Of a stretch of DNA of 32,210 bases, positions 15,017 to 20,966 are shown piece by piece. This stretch comes from an uncultured Patescibacteria group bacterium (lineage in GTDB: Bacteria > Patescibacteriota > Patescibacteriia > UBA2591 > CALHIP01): positions 1 to 32,210 of the forward strand of contig CALHIP010000002.1 of the NCBI GenBank assembly GCA_938030745.1, in the 5' to 3' direction. Under the pieces are notes generated by a model, which ran no database searches, was not told the origin of the DNA, and saw only the letters and a program-made list of their open reading frames with translations. A program made the position numbers and the translations under genes. Numbering within the stretch: the first letter of the stretch is position 1; each line of letters begins with the position of its first letter.

Positions 15017-15499
15017 ATGATTTTAAAAATCATAAAATATCCAAATCCTATTTTAAGAAAAAAAAGTAAAAAAATTGAAATAATTGATAGAAAAATTAAA
15101 AAACTTGCTCAAGATATGCTTGAAACATTGAAATCTGCTCAAGGATTAGGATTGGCAGCTCCTCAAGTTGGTGAAAGTATTTCCCTTTTTGTTCTCAATT
15201 TTGGCGAAAAATCACTTGTTTTTATTAACCCAGAAATTATAAAAAAAAGTAAGAAAAAAGAAGTGTTAGAAGAGGGGTGTTTGAGTTTTCCTGGCTTATT
15301 TTTAAAAATCAAAAGACCGAAAGAAATAGAAATAAAAGCCTTAGATCTTAATGGTCAAGAAATAAAAAGAAAATTCAATGGACTAGATGCCCGTGTTATT
15401 CAACACGAGATTGATCATTTAAATGGAATCTTATTTATTGATAGACTTTCTTGGTTGGAAAAATTAAAATTAAAGAAAAAAATAGCGGCAGTAGTTTAA
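15017..15499 (+). CDS. def: Peptide deformylase
   Basis: Peptide deformylase removes the formyl group from the first methionine of new proteins. The 160 residues hold all three active-site motifs: GLGLAAPQVGES (motif 1), EEGCLSFPG with the metal-binding cysteine (motif 2) and QHEIDHLNG with the HExxH pair (motif 3). The start MILKIIKYPNPILRKKSKK is typical. An in-frame ATG at 14954 is rejected because it would run through the rplL terminator and the promoter. Translation should start on a leaderless mRNA. The last four codons and the stop (15485-15499) overlap the 5' end of tRNA-Gly, so tRNA processing would cut the stop codon off the message. Confidence 0.96.
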   Translation: MILKIIKYPNPILRKKSKKIEIIDRKIKKLAQDMLETLKSAQGLGLAAPQVGESISLFVLNFGEKSLVFINPEIIKKSKKKEVLEEGCLSFPGLFLKIKRPKEIEIKALDLNGQEIKRKFNGLDARVIQHEIDHLNGILFIDRLSWLEKLKLKKKIAAVV

Positions 15500-15556
15500 A
15501 GGTAGAATATCTCCTTCCCAAGGAGAAGGTTGTGGGTTCGAGTCCCATCTGCCGCT
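15485..15556 (+). tRNA. tRNA-Gly (anticodon CCC)
   Basis: A complete 72-nt cloverleaf: acceptor GCGGCAG (15485-15491) with CTGCCGC (15549-15555) and U73. The anticodon arm is TCTCC-TTCCCAA-GGAGA with anticodon CCC, and the T arm is GTGGG-TTCGAGT-CCCAT. No CCA is encoded, so a CCA-adding enzyme is needed. The first 15 bases are the last codons of def, and only one base separates the 3' end from the next ATG at 15558. Confidence 0.95.
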
Positions 15557-15557
15557 A

Positions 15558-16322
15558 ATGAAAAAATTTATTATTCAGACAATAAAAAAAGCAGGAAGGA
15601 TTTTAATTAATTATTTTCAAAAAGATAAAAAACTTCCAAAACTCAGAAGATATGGAAAAGAAATTGTTACTGTTTACGATAGATTAATTGACAAATTTTT
15701 GATTAAAAAAATTAGTCAGAAATTTCCAAATGATAATTTCTTTACTGAAGAATCTGGTTTAATTAAAAAAAATTCAGATTTTTTATGGCTAATTGACTCA
15801 CTTGATGGGACTTCAAATTTTGCTGTTGGCAATCCTTTCTTTTCAATTTCAATTGCTTTATTGAAAAATAAAAAATTAATTTTAGGAATAGTTTATTCAC
15901 CGATTATTGATGAACTTTATTTTGCTGAAAAAGGTAAAGGTGCATTTTTAAATAATCAAAAAATTAAAGTTAGCCAAGTTAAAGATCTAAAAAAAAGTTA
16001 TCTTTATTTTTGCGAAGGAGGTGAAAAAAATCGAAAAAGGACAGCAAAGATAATTAAAAAGGTCTACCCAAAAGTCATTGAATTAAGGAAACTTGGCTCA
16101 GCTGCTCTTGAATGTTGCTGGGTAGCATCAGGTAAAGGAGAAGGTTATATTACAACTAAAATTGAACCATGGGATGTTGCAGCTGGATCATTGATTGTCG
16201 AAGAAGCAGGTGGTAAAGTAACAGATTTTAAAGGAAATTTTTGGCAACCAATAAAGACAGATTTTGTTGCTTCCAATAACAAAATTCATTCATCTTTGTT
16301 AAAATTAATTAAAAATTTATAA
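15558..16322 (+). CDS. Inositol monophosphatase family protein
   Basis: A 254-residue, magnesium-dependent sugar or inositol phosphatase of the IMPase/FBPase superfamily. Metal-binding motifs are present: EE in FFTEESG, the core WLIDSLDGTSNFAVGNPFFSISIAL (the usual DPLDGTxNF has Ser for Pro) and EPWDVAAGSLIVEEAGGKVTDF near the C-terminus. Substrates in the family include myo-inositol-1-phosphate, fructose-1,6-bisphosphate and 3'-phosphoadenosine-5'-phosphate; the sequence does not decide between them. The ATG sits 1 nt after tRNA-Gly, so cleavage of the tRNA would release this message with almost no leader. tRNA-Thr begins 6 nt after its stop. No Shine-Dalgarno is possible except inside the tRNA. 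Confidence 0.88.
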   Translation: MKKFIIQTIKKAGRILINYFQKDKKLPKLRRYGKEIVTVYDRLIDKFLIKKISQKFPNDNFFTEESGLIKKNSDFLWLIDSLDGTSNFAVGNPFFSISIALLKNKKLILGIVYSPIIDELYFAEKGKGAFLNNQKIKVSQVKDLKKSYLYFCEGGEKNRKRTAKIIKKVYPKVIELRKLGSAALECCWVASGKGEGYITTKIEPWDVAAGSLIVEEAGGKVTDFKGNFWQPIKTDFVASNNKIHSSLLKLIKNL

Positions 16323-16328
16323 AAATTT

Positions 16329-16400
16329 GCCGGAGTAACTCAGCGGTAGAGTAGCGGTTTCGTAAACCGCAGGTCGTGAGTTCGAATCTCACCTCCGGCT
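16329..16400 (+). tRNA. tRNA-Thr (anticodon CGT)
   Basis: A complete 72-nt cloverleaf: acceptor GCCGGAG (16329-16335) with CTCCGGC (16393-16399) and U73. The D arm is ACTC...GAGT, the anticodon arm GCGGT-TTCGTAA-ACCGC with anticodon CGU, and the T arm GTGAG-TTCGAAT-CTCAC. No CCA is encoded. It sits 6 nt after the inositol phosphatase stop and 5 nt before the next ATG (16406). Confidence 0.95.
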
Positions 16401-16405
16401 TACTT

Positions 16406-16957
16406 ATGACCCGTGATGAGGCATTAAATTTAGTTAGAGAAAGAATTAAAAATCAAAATCTTTTTAAGCATTGTTTAGCAGTTGAAGCAGTAATGTGTAA
16501 ATTAGCTGAATATTTCAAAGAAAACAAAGAAAAATGGGGGTTGGCTGGTTTACTCCATGATATTGATTATGAGGAAACAAAAAATTTTCCAGAAAAACAT
16601 AGTTTAATTGCTGCCGAACTCTTAGAAAAATTAGGGTTAGATAAAGAAATTGTTGAAGCGGTTAAAGCCCATAATGAATTTCATAATCTGCCTCGTCAGA
16701 CGAAATTAGCTAAAGCCCTTTTTTGTACTGATCCAATAACTGGTTTAATTGTTGCTGCTACCTTAGTTCTGCCTTCTAAAAAATTAAGAGATTTAACTCC
16801 AGAAAATATTTTAAATCGTTTCAAAGAAAAATCTTTTGCCCGCGGAGCGAATCGTGATGTTATTTCTACCTGTTCAGAAATTGGTTTATCAGTTGAAGAA
16901 TTCATTAAAATTTCTTTATCAGCAATGCAGGAAATTTCTTCAGAATTAGGATTATAA
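16406..16957 (+). CDS. HD-domain phosphohydrolase
   Basis: A 183-residue cytosolic protein of the HD superfamily, metal-dependent phosphohydrolases often acting on nucleotides. The metal ligands are recognisable: H in LFKHCLAVEAVM, HD in LAGLLHDIDYE, then HSLIAAELLEKLG and a late D in FCTDPITGLIVAATLV. The chosen start is the ATG at 16406 (MTRDEALNLVRERIKNQNLFKHC). An in-frame ATG at 16376 is rejected because it lies inside the T arm of tRNA-Thr. Members of this subgroup are usually annotated simply as HD-domain proteins and the substrate is unknown. The epimerase gene follows after 3 nt. Confidence 0.85.
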   Translation: MTRDEALNLVRERIKNQNLFKHCLAVEAVMCKLAEYFKENKEKWGLAGLLHDIDYEETKNFPEKHSLIAAELLEKLGLDKEIVEAVKAHNEFHNLPRQTKLAKALFCTDPITGLIVAATLVLPSKKLRDLTPENILNRFKEKSFARGANRDVISTCSEIGLSVEEFIKISLSAMQEISSELGL

Positions 16958-16960
16958 AAT

Positions 16961-17920
16961 ATGAATAAAGTTTTAGTTACCGGCGCCAGCGGTTTTATTG
17001 GTGGACATTTAGTTGAACTTTTAGTTGAAAAGAAATATCAAGTTCGCTGCCTTGTTCGAGAGAGAAGTGATTTAAGTTATCTTCAACATTTTCCAGTTGA
17101 ATTTTATTTTGGTGATATTTTAGATATAGGTTCTTTGAAAGAAGCAGTAAAAGATATTGATTATGTAATTCATCTTGCTGGAGCAATTAAAGCTAAAGAT
17201 AATAAAACCTATTGGTTAGTCAATTATCAAGGGACAAAAAATATTTTAAAAGCCATTTTAAAAGAAAATCCTAAAATTAAAAAATTTGTTTTCATCAGCA
17301 GCCAAGCAGTAGCTGGACCAAATAAAGATTTAAAACCATTAAGAGAAGAAGATCAGCCAAATCCAATAAGTCATTACGGCAAAAGTAAACTTAAGGCAGA
17401 AGGTTTGGTTAAAAAATTTAGTAAAAAATTTCTAACAGTAATTCTCCGACCGAGTCTAATTTACGGGCCAAGAGATAAAGAAACTTTAATTTATTTTCGT
17501 CTTTTTAAACTTGGTTTTAAAGTAAATATAGATCGCTATTTCAGTGCCTGTTATGTCAAAGATTTTGCTAAAGCCTGTCTATTAGCCTTAGAAAGAGAAT
17601 TTCCTTCTGGCAGTATCTATTTTATCTCCGATGGTTGTATTTATTCTTTAAGAGAAATTAATTATCATCTTAAAACATTATTTAAGACTAAAATTAATAT
17701 TTCTATCCCATTTTTTCCAATTGTTCTTAATCTTTTAGCCTTAATTTTAAAAATAATTTCAAAAAAGCCGTCAATAATAAATTTCGATCGCATTCCAGAA
17801 ATTACTTCTAAATTTTGGATCTGTGATCCTTCAAAAGCTAAAAAAGAACTTGGCTATCAACCAGAGACTTTTCTTAAAGAGGGTTTAGAAAAAACAATTA
17901 AAGAGATGTATCATAATTAG
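16961..17920 (+). CDS. NAD-dependent epimerase/dehydratase (extended SDR)
   Basis: A 319-residue extended short-chain dehydrogenase. The NAD-binding TGASGFIGGHLVELL is at residues 7-21, an acidic GDI after the second strand, HLAGA at about 69-73, FISSQAV at about 109-115 and the catalytic YxxxK as HYGKSK. A LRPSLIYGP motif follows. The C-terminal part (FYFSACYVKDFAKACLLALE region and later FDRIPEITSKFWICDPSKAKKELGYQPETFLKEGL) is typical of sugar-nucleotide or sterol-type epimerases. Which sugar or lipid it acts on cannot be told. It is 3 nt after the HD gene and 8 nt before a small membrane protein. Confidence 0.88.
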   Translation: MNKVLVTGASGFIGGHLVELLVEKKYQVRCLVRERSDLSYLQHFPVEFYFGDILDIGSLKEAVKDIDYVIHLAGAIKAKDNKTYWLVNYQGTKNILKAILKENPKIKKFVFISSQAVAGPNKDLKPLREEDQPNPISHYGKSKLKAEGLVKKFSKKFLTVILRPSLIYGPRDKETLIYFRLFKLGFKVNIDRYFSACYVKDFAKACLLALEREFPSGSIYFISDGCIYSLREINYHLKTLFKTKINISIPFFPIVLNLLALILKIISKKPSIINFDRIPEITSKFWICDPSKAKKELGYQPETFLKEGLEKTIKEMYHN

Positions 17921-17928
17921 GGATTATT

Positions 17929-18156
17929 ATGGAATATTTTGGCAAAATTTTAATTTTTCTCGGCACTTTCTTAATTATTTTTGGTGTTATAATTTTATTT
18001 GGAACAAAACTTTCATTTCTTTTTAGATTACCAGGTGATATTTATATTAAAAAGCAAAATTTTGTTCTTTATTTTCCTTTTGTTACATCTCTTATTTTAA
18101 GCATCATTTTGTCATTGATTCTAACTATAATTTTTAAAATTTTTAAAAAGTTTTAA
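17929..18156 (+). CDS. DUF2905 family small membrane protein
   Basis: A 75-residue protein with two membrane helices (about residues 4-27 and 44-72) joined by a loop with the conserved LPGDIYIKKQNFVLYFPF. This loop is the hallmark of DUF2905, found widely in bacteria, with no known function. No unusual features; it lies in a row of small genes with 3-8 nt gaps. Confidence 0.85.
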   Translation: MEYFGKILIFLGTFLIIFGVIILFGTKLSFLFRLPGDIYIKKQNFVLYFPFVTSLILSIILSLILTIIFKIFKKF

Positions 18157-18159
18157 ATT

Positions 18160-18369
18160 ATGGAATGTCAACAACAAGAAAACTTAAAAACTTGTTCTTG
18201 TACTTATCCTGGCTGTCCAAGAAAAGGGATTTGCTGTCAATGTATTCGTCATCACCGAGAAAAAGGTCAGCTTCCAGCTTGTTATTTTTCTCCTGAAATT
18301 GAGAAAACTTACGATCGCTCAATAAAAAAATTTATTGAAGCATATTTAGAAAATTCAAGAGATTTATAG
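18160..18369 (+). CDS. DUF6485-like cysteine-rich small protein
   Basis: A 69-residue soluble protein with seven cysteines, six of them in the first 34 residues: CQQQENLKTCSC, YPGC, KGICCQC. Two histidines follow (IRHHREKGQLPAC) and then a helical end with YDRSIKKFIEAYLE. The pattern matches the DUF6485 family, which probably binds a metal (zinc or iron-sulphur) and has no known role. The start is 3 nt after DUF2905. The function is not known. Confidence 0.75.
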   Translation: MECQQQENLKTCSCTYPGCPRKGICCQCIRHHREKGQLPACYFSPEIEKTYDRSIKKFIEAYLENSRDL

Positions 18370-18419
18370 AAACTGACCTTATTTTTAGTTTTAGAATTTA
18401 ATTTGTGTATATTTTCTAT

Positions 18420-18632
18420 ATGAATTTTTTAAATATATTTTTTCAAAGTCCATTATTCTATTTCTTTCTTGTTTGGTCTCTTGTTTGGAAGGGTCTTGCC
18501 CTTTGGCGAGCTGCCAAAAACAATCATCTAGTTTGGTTTATTGTTTTATTAGTTGTTAATACTTTAGGTATTTTAGAGATTGTCTATCTCTTAATTATTG
18601 GTAAAAAACAAAAAAAACCTCAGCCTTTATAA
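18420..18632 (+). CDS. DUF5652-like small membrane protein
   Basis: A 70-residue protein with two membrane helices (about residues 10-28 and 38-60) and a short conserved turn WKGLALWRAAKNNHLVWFIVLLVVNTLGILEIVYLL. This is the typical form of DUF5652, related to the N-terminal helices of PLDc_N proteins, common in CPR bacteria. The ATG at 18420 is chosen; an in-frame GTG at 18405 would add five residues. TATATT (18408-18413) precedes it by 6 nt and may be a -10 box for a leaderless mRNA, although no good -35 is seen. Confidence 0.7.
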   Translation: MNFLNIFFQSPLFYFFLVWSLVWKGLALWRAAKNNHLVWFIVLLVVNTLGILEIVYLLIIGKKQKKPQPL

Positions 18633-18639
18633 CTTAATT

Positions 18640-18996
18640 ATGAGATTAAAACTTAAGCAAATCAGCCAGGCTGGGATATTTACTATTATCGGTTATCTTC
18701 TCTCACCGCTTTCTTGGTGGAATGATTTTTTTATTAATCTTCCAATTATTTTAGGCCTAGCTACTCTTATTAGTAAAATTCATTCCTCTCTTTTTACTAG
18801 TGCTTCAATTTTCTTTTATTGGCTTACTAATCTTACTGGTCTTATTTTGTTTCATAAAGGTATAGAAAAAATGATCACCCAAGAAAAGAAATTAGGTTTT
18901 CATTCTAGTAAAACTTTCAATATAATCATTTCCATTATTTATTCGATTTTTATTCTTATTCTGATTAAATTAAATATTTTAAAACCATTATTTTAA
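18640..18996 (+). CDS. Small membrane protein of unknown function
   Basis: A 118-residue membrane protein not recognised as a named family. Start at ATG 18640 (MRLKLKQISQAGIFTIIGYLLSPLSWWNDFFINLPI), 7 nt after the previous stop. A TTG upstream at 18598 is rejected because it overlaps the previous gene. Three hydrophobic segments are visible, near residues 14-30, 34-66 and 92-115. The LSPLSWWNDFFINLP turn resembles small conserved membrane proteins of other CPR genomes. Nothing indicates a role. Confidence 0.65.
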   Translation: MRLKLKQISQAGIFTIIGYLLSPLSWWNDFFINLPIILGLATLISKIHSSLFTSASIFFYWLTNLTGLILFHKGIEKMITQEKKLGFHSSKTFNIIISIIYSIFILILIKLNILKPLF

Positions 18997-19003
18997 AAAT
19001 TAC

Positions 19004-19031
19004 TTGACAAAAATTTTAATTGATTTATAAT
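19004..19031 (+). promoter_or_regulatory. Strong promoter of the non-coding RNA candidate
   Basis: Perfect TTGACA (19004-19009), 16-base spacer, perfect TATAAT (19026-19031). It is one of only two promoters in the window in which both hexamers are perfect (the other drives def). Start expected near 19038-19040. Confidence 0.85.
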
Positions 19032-19037
19032 CTGATG

Positions 19038-19195
19038 AGATTTAAAATGGAGGATAATTTTAAACACACCGACCTTTGCTTCATTTTAATCCCTTCCACA
19101 AATATACTCCCTTCCACACGCGCGCCCAGTCCAAGACATCTAAAGCAAAGGTCGGTTTCTTAATCCGCTTTTATTTAGCGGATCCTTTCTTTTTT
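19038..19195 (+). ncRNA. Candidate small structured RNA with C-rich repeat loop
   Basis: A unit of about 158 nt with its own consensus promoter and a clear terminator. A 14-bp stem joins ACCGACCTTTGCTT (19068-19081) to AAGCAAAGGTCGGT (19143-19156). It encloses a 61-nt loop poor in G and rich in C. The loop contains TCCCTTCCACA twice, at 19090-19100 and 19108-19118, 18 nt apart, and a GC-rich patch near 19119-19127. A 5' segment TGGAGG (19048-19053) could pair with CTTCCA in either repeat. The terminator stem follows at 19163-19183. I do not recognise a known RNA family (not SRP, 6S, RNase P or tmRNA as far as can be seen). A trans-acting regulator that pairs with GGAAGG-type sites is the leading guess; an attenuating leader for the next gene is the alternative. 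Confidence 0.7.
19163..19195 (+). terminator. Terminator of the non-coding RNA candidate
   Basis: ATCCGCT (19163-19169), a seven-base loop, AGCGGAT (19177-19183), followed by CCTTTCTTTTTT. The stem is strong for this AT-rich genome. It would end transcription 25 nt before the next ATG. Confidence 0.85.
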
Positions 19196-19207
19196 AAAAA
19201 AATTTGT

Positions 19208-19213
19208 TAAAAT
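19208..19213 (+). promoter_or_regulatory. Extended -10 box before the phosphoribosyltransferase
   Basis: TG-T-TAAAAT, an extended -10 whose expected start point (about 19220) is the ATG itself. The -35 region is weak. It explains how the downstream genes could be read despite the terminator at 19163-19195. Confidence 0.5.
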
Positions 19214-19219
19214 AGATTT

Positions 19220-19765
19220 ATGTTTTGGCAAAAAATAATTGAGAAAGAAACAAAAAAATCAAAGATTACTTATTTTTATTTTAAAAAGAAAAAATATTCA
19301 TATTTGATTTTACCATTTGATTCAAGGATTTCTCCAAAATTCCAAAAAGCAGTTATTGATGGCTTCTCACAAATCTTTAAAAATGAATTAAAAAAAGCAA
19401 ATGCAATTTTGGCGATTGAAGCAAAAGGGTTTTTTCCTGCTTCTTGGTTAGCAGAAAAATATAAAAAAGATTTAATTGTTGTCAGAAAAAGAGATTATCA
19501 GATTAAAGGACAAATAAGGATCAAACAAAAAAAAGCTTATGGTAAAGGAGAACTTTTTTGTCTTGGTTTAAAAAAGAAAGATAAAGTTTTAATTATTGAA
19601 GATGTAATTTCTTCTGGCGGAACATTGATTAATTTAATTAAGGCAATTAAAAATAAATGTCGAATTGTTGGAATTGGATCAGTCTATGAAAGAGGCAAAG
19701 GAAAAGAGGAAATTGAAAAAGAAACTGGCTTTAAAGTCAAAACTTTGTTTAGAATCGAAATATGA
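19220..19765 (+). CDS. Phosphoribosyltransferase, adenine PRT-like
   Basis: A 181-residue type I phosphoribosyltransferase. The PRPP-binding loop is VLIIEDVISSGGTLINLIKAI (about residues 123-143), and an N-terminal AILAIEAKGFFPASWLAEKYKKDLIVVRKRDY resembles the APRT segment GIEARGFIFG..VRK. The family makes nucleotides from a base and PRPP; adenine is the likeliest base, but xanthine or orotate cannot be ruled out. It overlaps the next gene by 4 nt (ATGA), so the two are translationally coupled. It lies just after the non-coding RNA terminator. Confidence 0.8.
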   Translation: MFWQKIIEKETKKSKITYFYFKKKKYSYLILPFDSRISPKFQKAVIDGFSQIFKNELKKANAILAIEAKGFFPASWLAEKYKKDLIVVRKRDYQIKGQIRIKQKKAYGKGELFCLGLKKKDKVLIIEDVISSGGTLINLIKAIKNKCRIVGIGSVYERGKGKEEIEKETGFKVKTLFRIEI

Positions 19766-20310
19766 TAAAAAATATCTTTTTAACTGGCTTACCTGGTTCA
19801 GGAAAAACAACTTTAATCAAAGAAATAATTAATGAATTAAACTTAGAAGTTTCTGGTTTTTATACTTCTGAGATTAGAAAAAATGGAAAAAGAGTTGGTT
19901 TCGAAATTTTTAGTTTAGATGGTAAAAAAGGAACTCTTGCTCATCAAGATTTAAAAAGTCAATATTGTGTCTCAAAATATAAAGTTAATTTAAAGGATTT
20001 AGAAGAAATAGGAGTGAAAGCAATTGAAGAAGGAATAAAAAATAAAAAAATAATTATTATTGATGAAATTGGCAAAATGGAAATATTATCAGAAAAATTC
20101 AAAGAAGTAGTTTTAAAAGCGCTTGAAAGTAAAAATTTAGTTTTAGGAACAATAAAAGCAACTAGAGATCATTTTACTGATAAAATAAAAAACAGAAAAG
20201 ATACAAAAGTTTTTTTCCTCAAGCCAGAAAATAAAGAAGAAATAAAAAAAGAAATTTTAAATTTTTTATGGAGTATTTTAAAAACAGAGAAGAGGCAGGT
20301 CAAAAATTAG
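19762..20310 (+). CDS. THEP1-like nucleoside-triphosphatase
   Basis: A 182-residue P-loop NTPase of the THEP1 family, first described in thermophiles and now known in many bacteria and archaea. The Walker A motif is GLPGSGKTT at about residues 9-17. The family-typical VSGFYTSEIRKNGKRVGFEIFSLDGKKGTLA follows, and Walker B appears as KIIIIDEIGKMEILSEKFKEVV. Late GTIKATRDHF is also typical. It hydrolyses several nucleoside triphosphates in vitro; the natural substrate is unknown. It starts inside the stop of the phosphoribosyltransferase and its last 43 nt overlap the next gene in another frame. Confidence 0.88.
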   Translation: MIKNIFLTGLPGSGKTTLIKEIINELNLEVSGFYTSEIRKNGKRVGFEIFSLDGKKGTLAHQDLKSQYCVSKYKVNLKDLEEIGVKAIEEGIKNKKIIIIDEIGKMEILSEKFKEVVLKALESKNLVLGTIKATRDHFTDKIKNRKDTKVFFLKPENKEEIKKEILNFLWSILKTEKRQVKN

Positions 20311-20894
20311 CTGAAATTTTAAAAGAAAAAATTGAAAAAGATTTTGTTTGTTTTGCTATTCCAAATGGTGGTGCAATTATTGGTTTCGAAATTTCAAAAA
20401 GATTGAAAATTCCTTTAAGATTGATGATTACAAGAAAAATTTTATATCCTTTTACTACCGAAGCAGGATTTGGTGCTGTTGATCCAGAAGGAAAAGCTGT
20501 TTTTGAAAGTGTTCCTTATGAAAAAGAAATTATTGAAAAACAAATTGATAAGGCAAGAAAAAGTGTCAGAAAAAGGTTAAAAAAATTTAAAAAATGGGCA
20601 AATTATAAAGATTTAAAAAATAAGAAAATAATTCTAACTGATGATGGTTTAGCAACTGGTTATACAATGTTAGCTGGAGTAAGATTTTTAAAAAGAAAAG
20701 AAGTTAAGAAAATAATTGTTGCTGTTCCTTGTGCTTCACTTGGCGCTGTTGATTTAATTAGACCAGAAGTTGATGAATTAATTTCTATTTTTGTTAAAAA
20801 AGAACTTCCTTTTGCAGTAGCTGATTTTTATCAGAATTGGTATGATGTTGAAGATGAAGAAGTAATAAGAATTCTTGCAAATCAAAGTGGATAA
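20268..20894 (+). CDS. Phosphoribosyltransferase, COG1926-type
   Basis: A 208-residue predicted phosphoribosyltransferase. The N-terminal YFKNREEAGQKLAEIL (like FRDRxEAGRxLA), AIPNGGAIIGFEISKRLKIPL and the PRPP loop IILTDDGLATGYTMLAGVRFLK mark the COG1926 group, whose substrate is not established. The late RPEVDELISIFVKKELPFAVADFYQNWYDVEDEEV is also diagnostic. The start at 20268 is supported by this family N-terminus even though it lies 43 nt inside the THEP1-like gene. Three nucleotide-linked genes in a row suggest a purine salvage or nucleotide pool task. Confidence 0.82.
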   Translation: MEYFKNREEAGQKLAEILKEKIEKDFVCFAIPNGGAIIGFEISKRLKIPLRLMITRKILYPFTTEAGFGAVDPEGKAVFESVPYEKEIIEKQIDKARKSVRKRLKKFKKWANYKDLKNKKIILTDDGLATGYTMLAGVRFLKRKEVKKIIVAVPCASLGAVDLIRPEVDELISIFVKKELPFAVADFYQNWYDVEDEEVIRILANQSG

Positions 20895-20900
20895 ATCTAC

Positions 20901-20942
20901 TTACTATATAATTTTTAACGGCCGTGAAATTTTATATAGTAA
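20901..20942 (+). promoter_or_regulatory. CGGCCG-centred palindromic element before tatD
   Basis: TTACTATATAA (20901-20911) and TTATATAGTAA (20932-20942) are perfect 11-bp inverted arms. The 20-base loop contains the palindrome ACGGCCGT (20918-20925). The inner flanks continue the symmetry with two mismatches. The first part repeats the rplL element (14441-14462) exactly. TATAGT (20935-20940) could be a -10 box, starting transcription near 20947, about 20 nt before tatD. It may equally be a terminator-like hairpin for the preceding genes. Confidence 0.65.
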
Positions 20943-20966
20943 TTATTTTTCGATTTTTTACAAATA

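Noticed and set aside
16376-16405. Upstream ATG for the HD-domain gene
   Set aside because: It lies inside the T arm of tRNA-Thr; the family-like N-terminus begins at 16406.
19090-19118. Twin TCCCTTCCACA as a CRISPR or tandem array
   Set aside because: Only two 11-base copies 18 nt apart, inside a hairpin loop; no longer repeat-spacer series.
19047-19166. A 39-codon open reading frame from ATG at 19047 through the non-coding RNA candidate
   Set aside because: It has no ribosome site, lies across a perfect 14-bp inverted repeat and ends beside the terminator stem. The translation looks random and Ser/Pro-rich. A short leader peptide cannot be fully excluded.
19163-19195. Terminator as part of a riboswitch controlling the phosphoribosyltransferase
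   Set aside because: I found no antiterminator segment complementary to the terminator arms, and the gene has its own extended -10 box after the terminator. It stays open as a less likely alternative.
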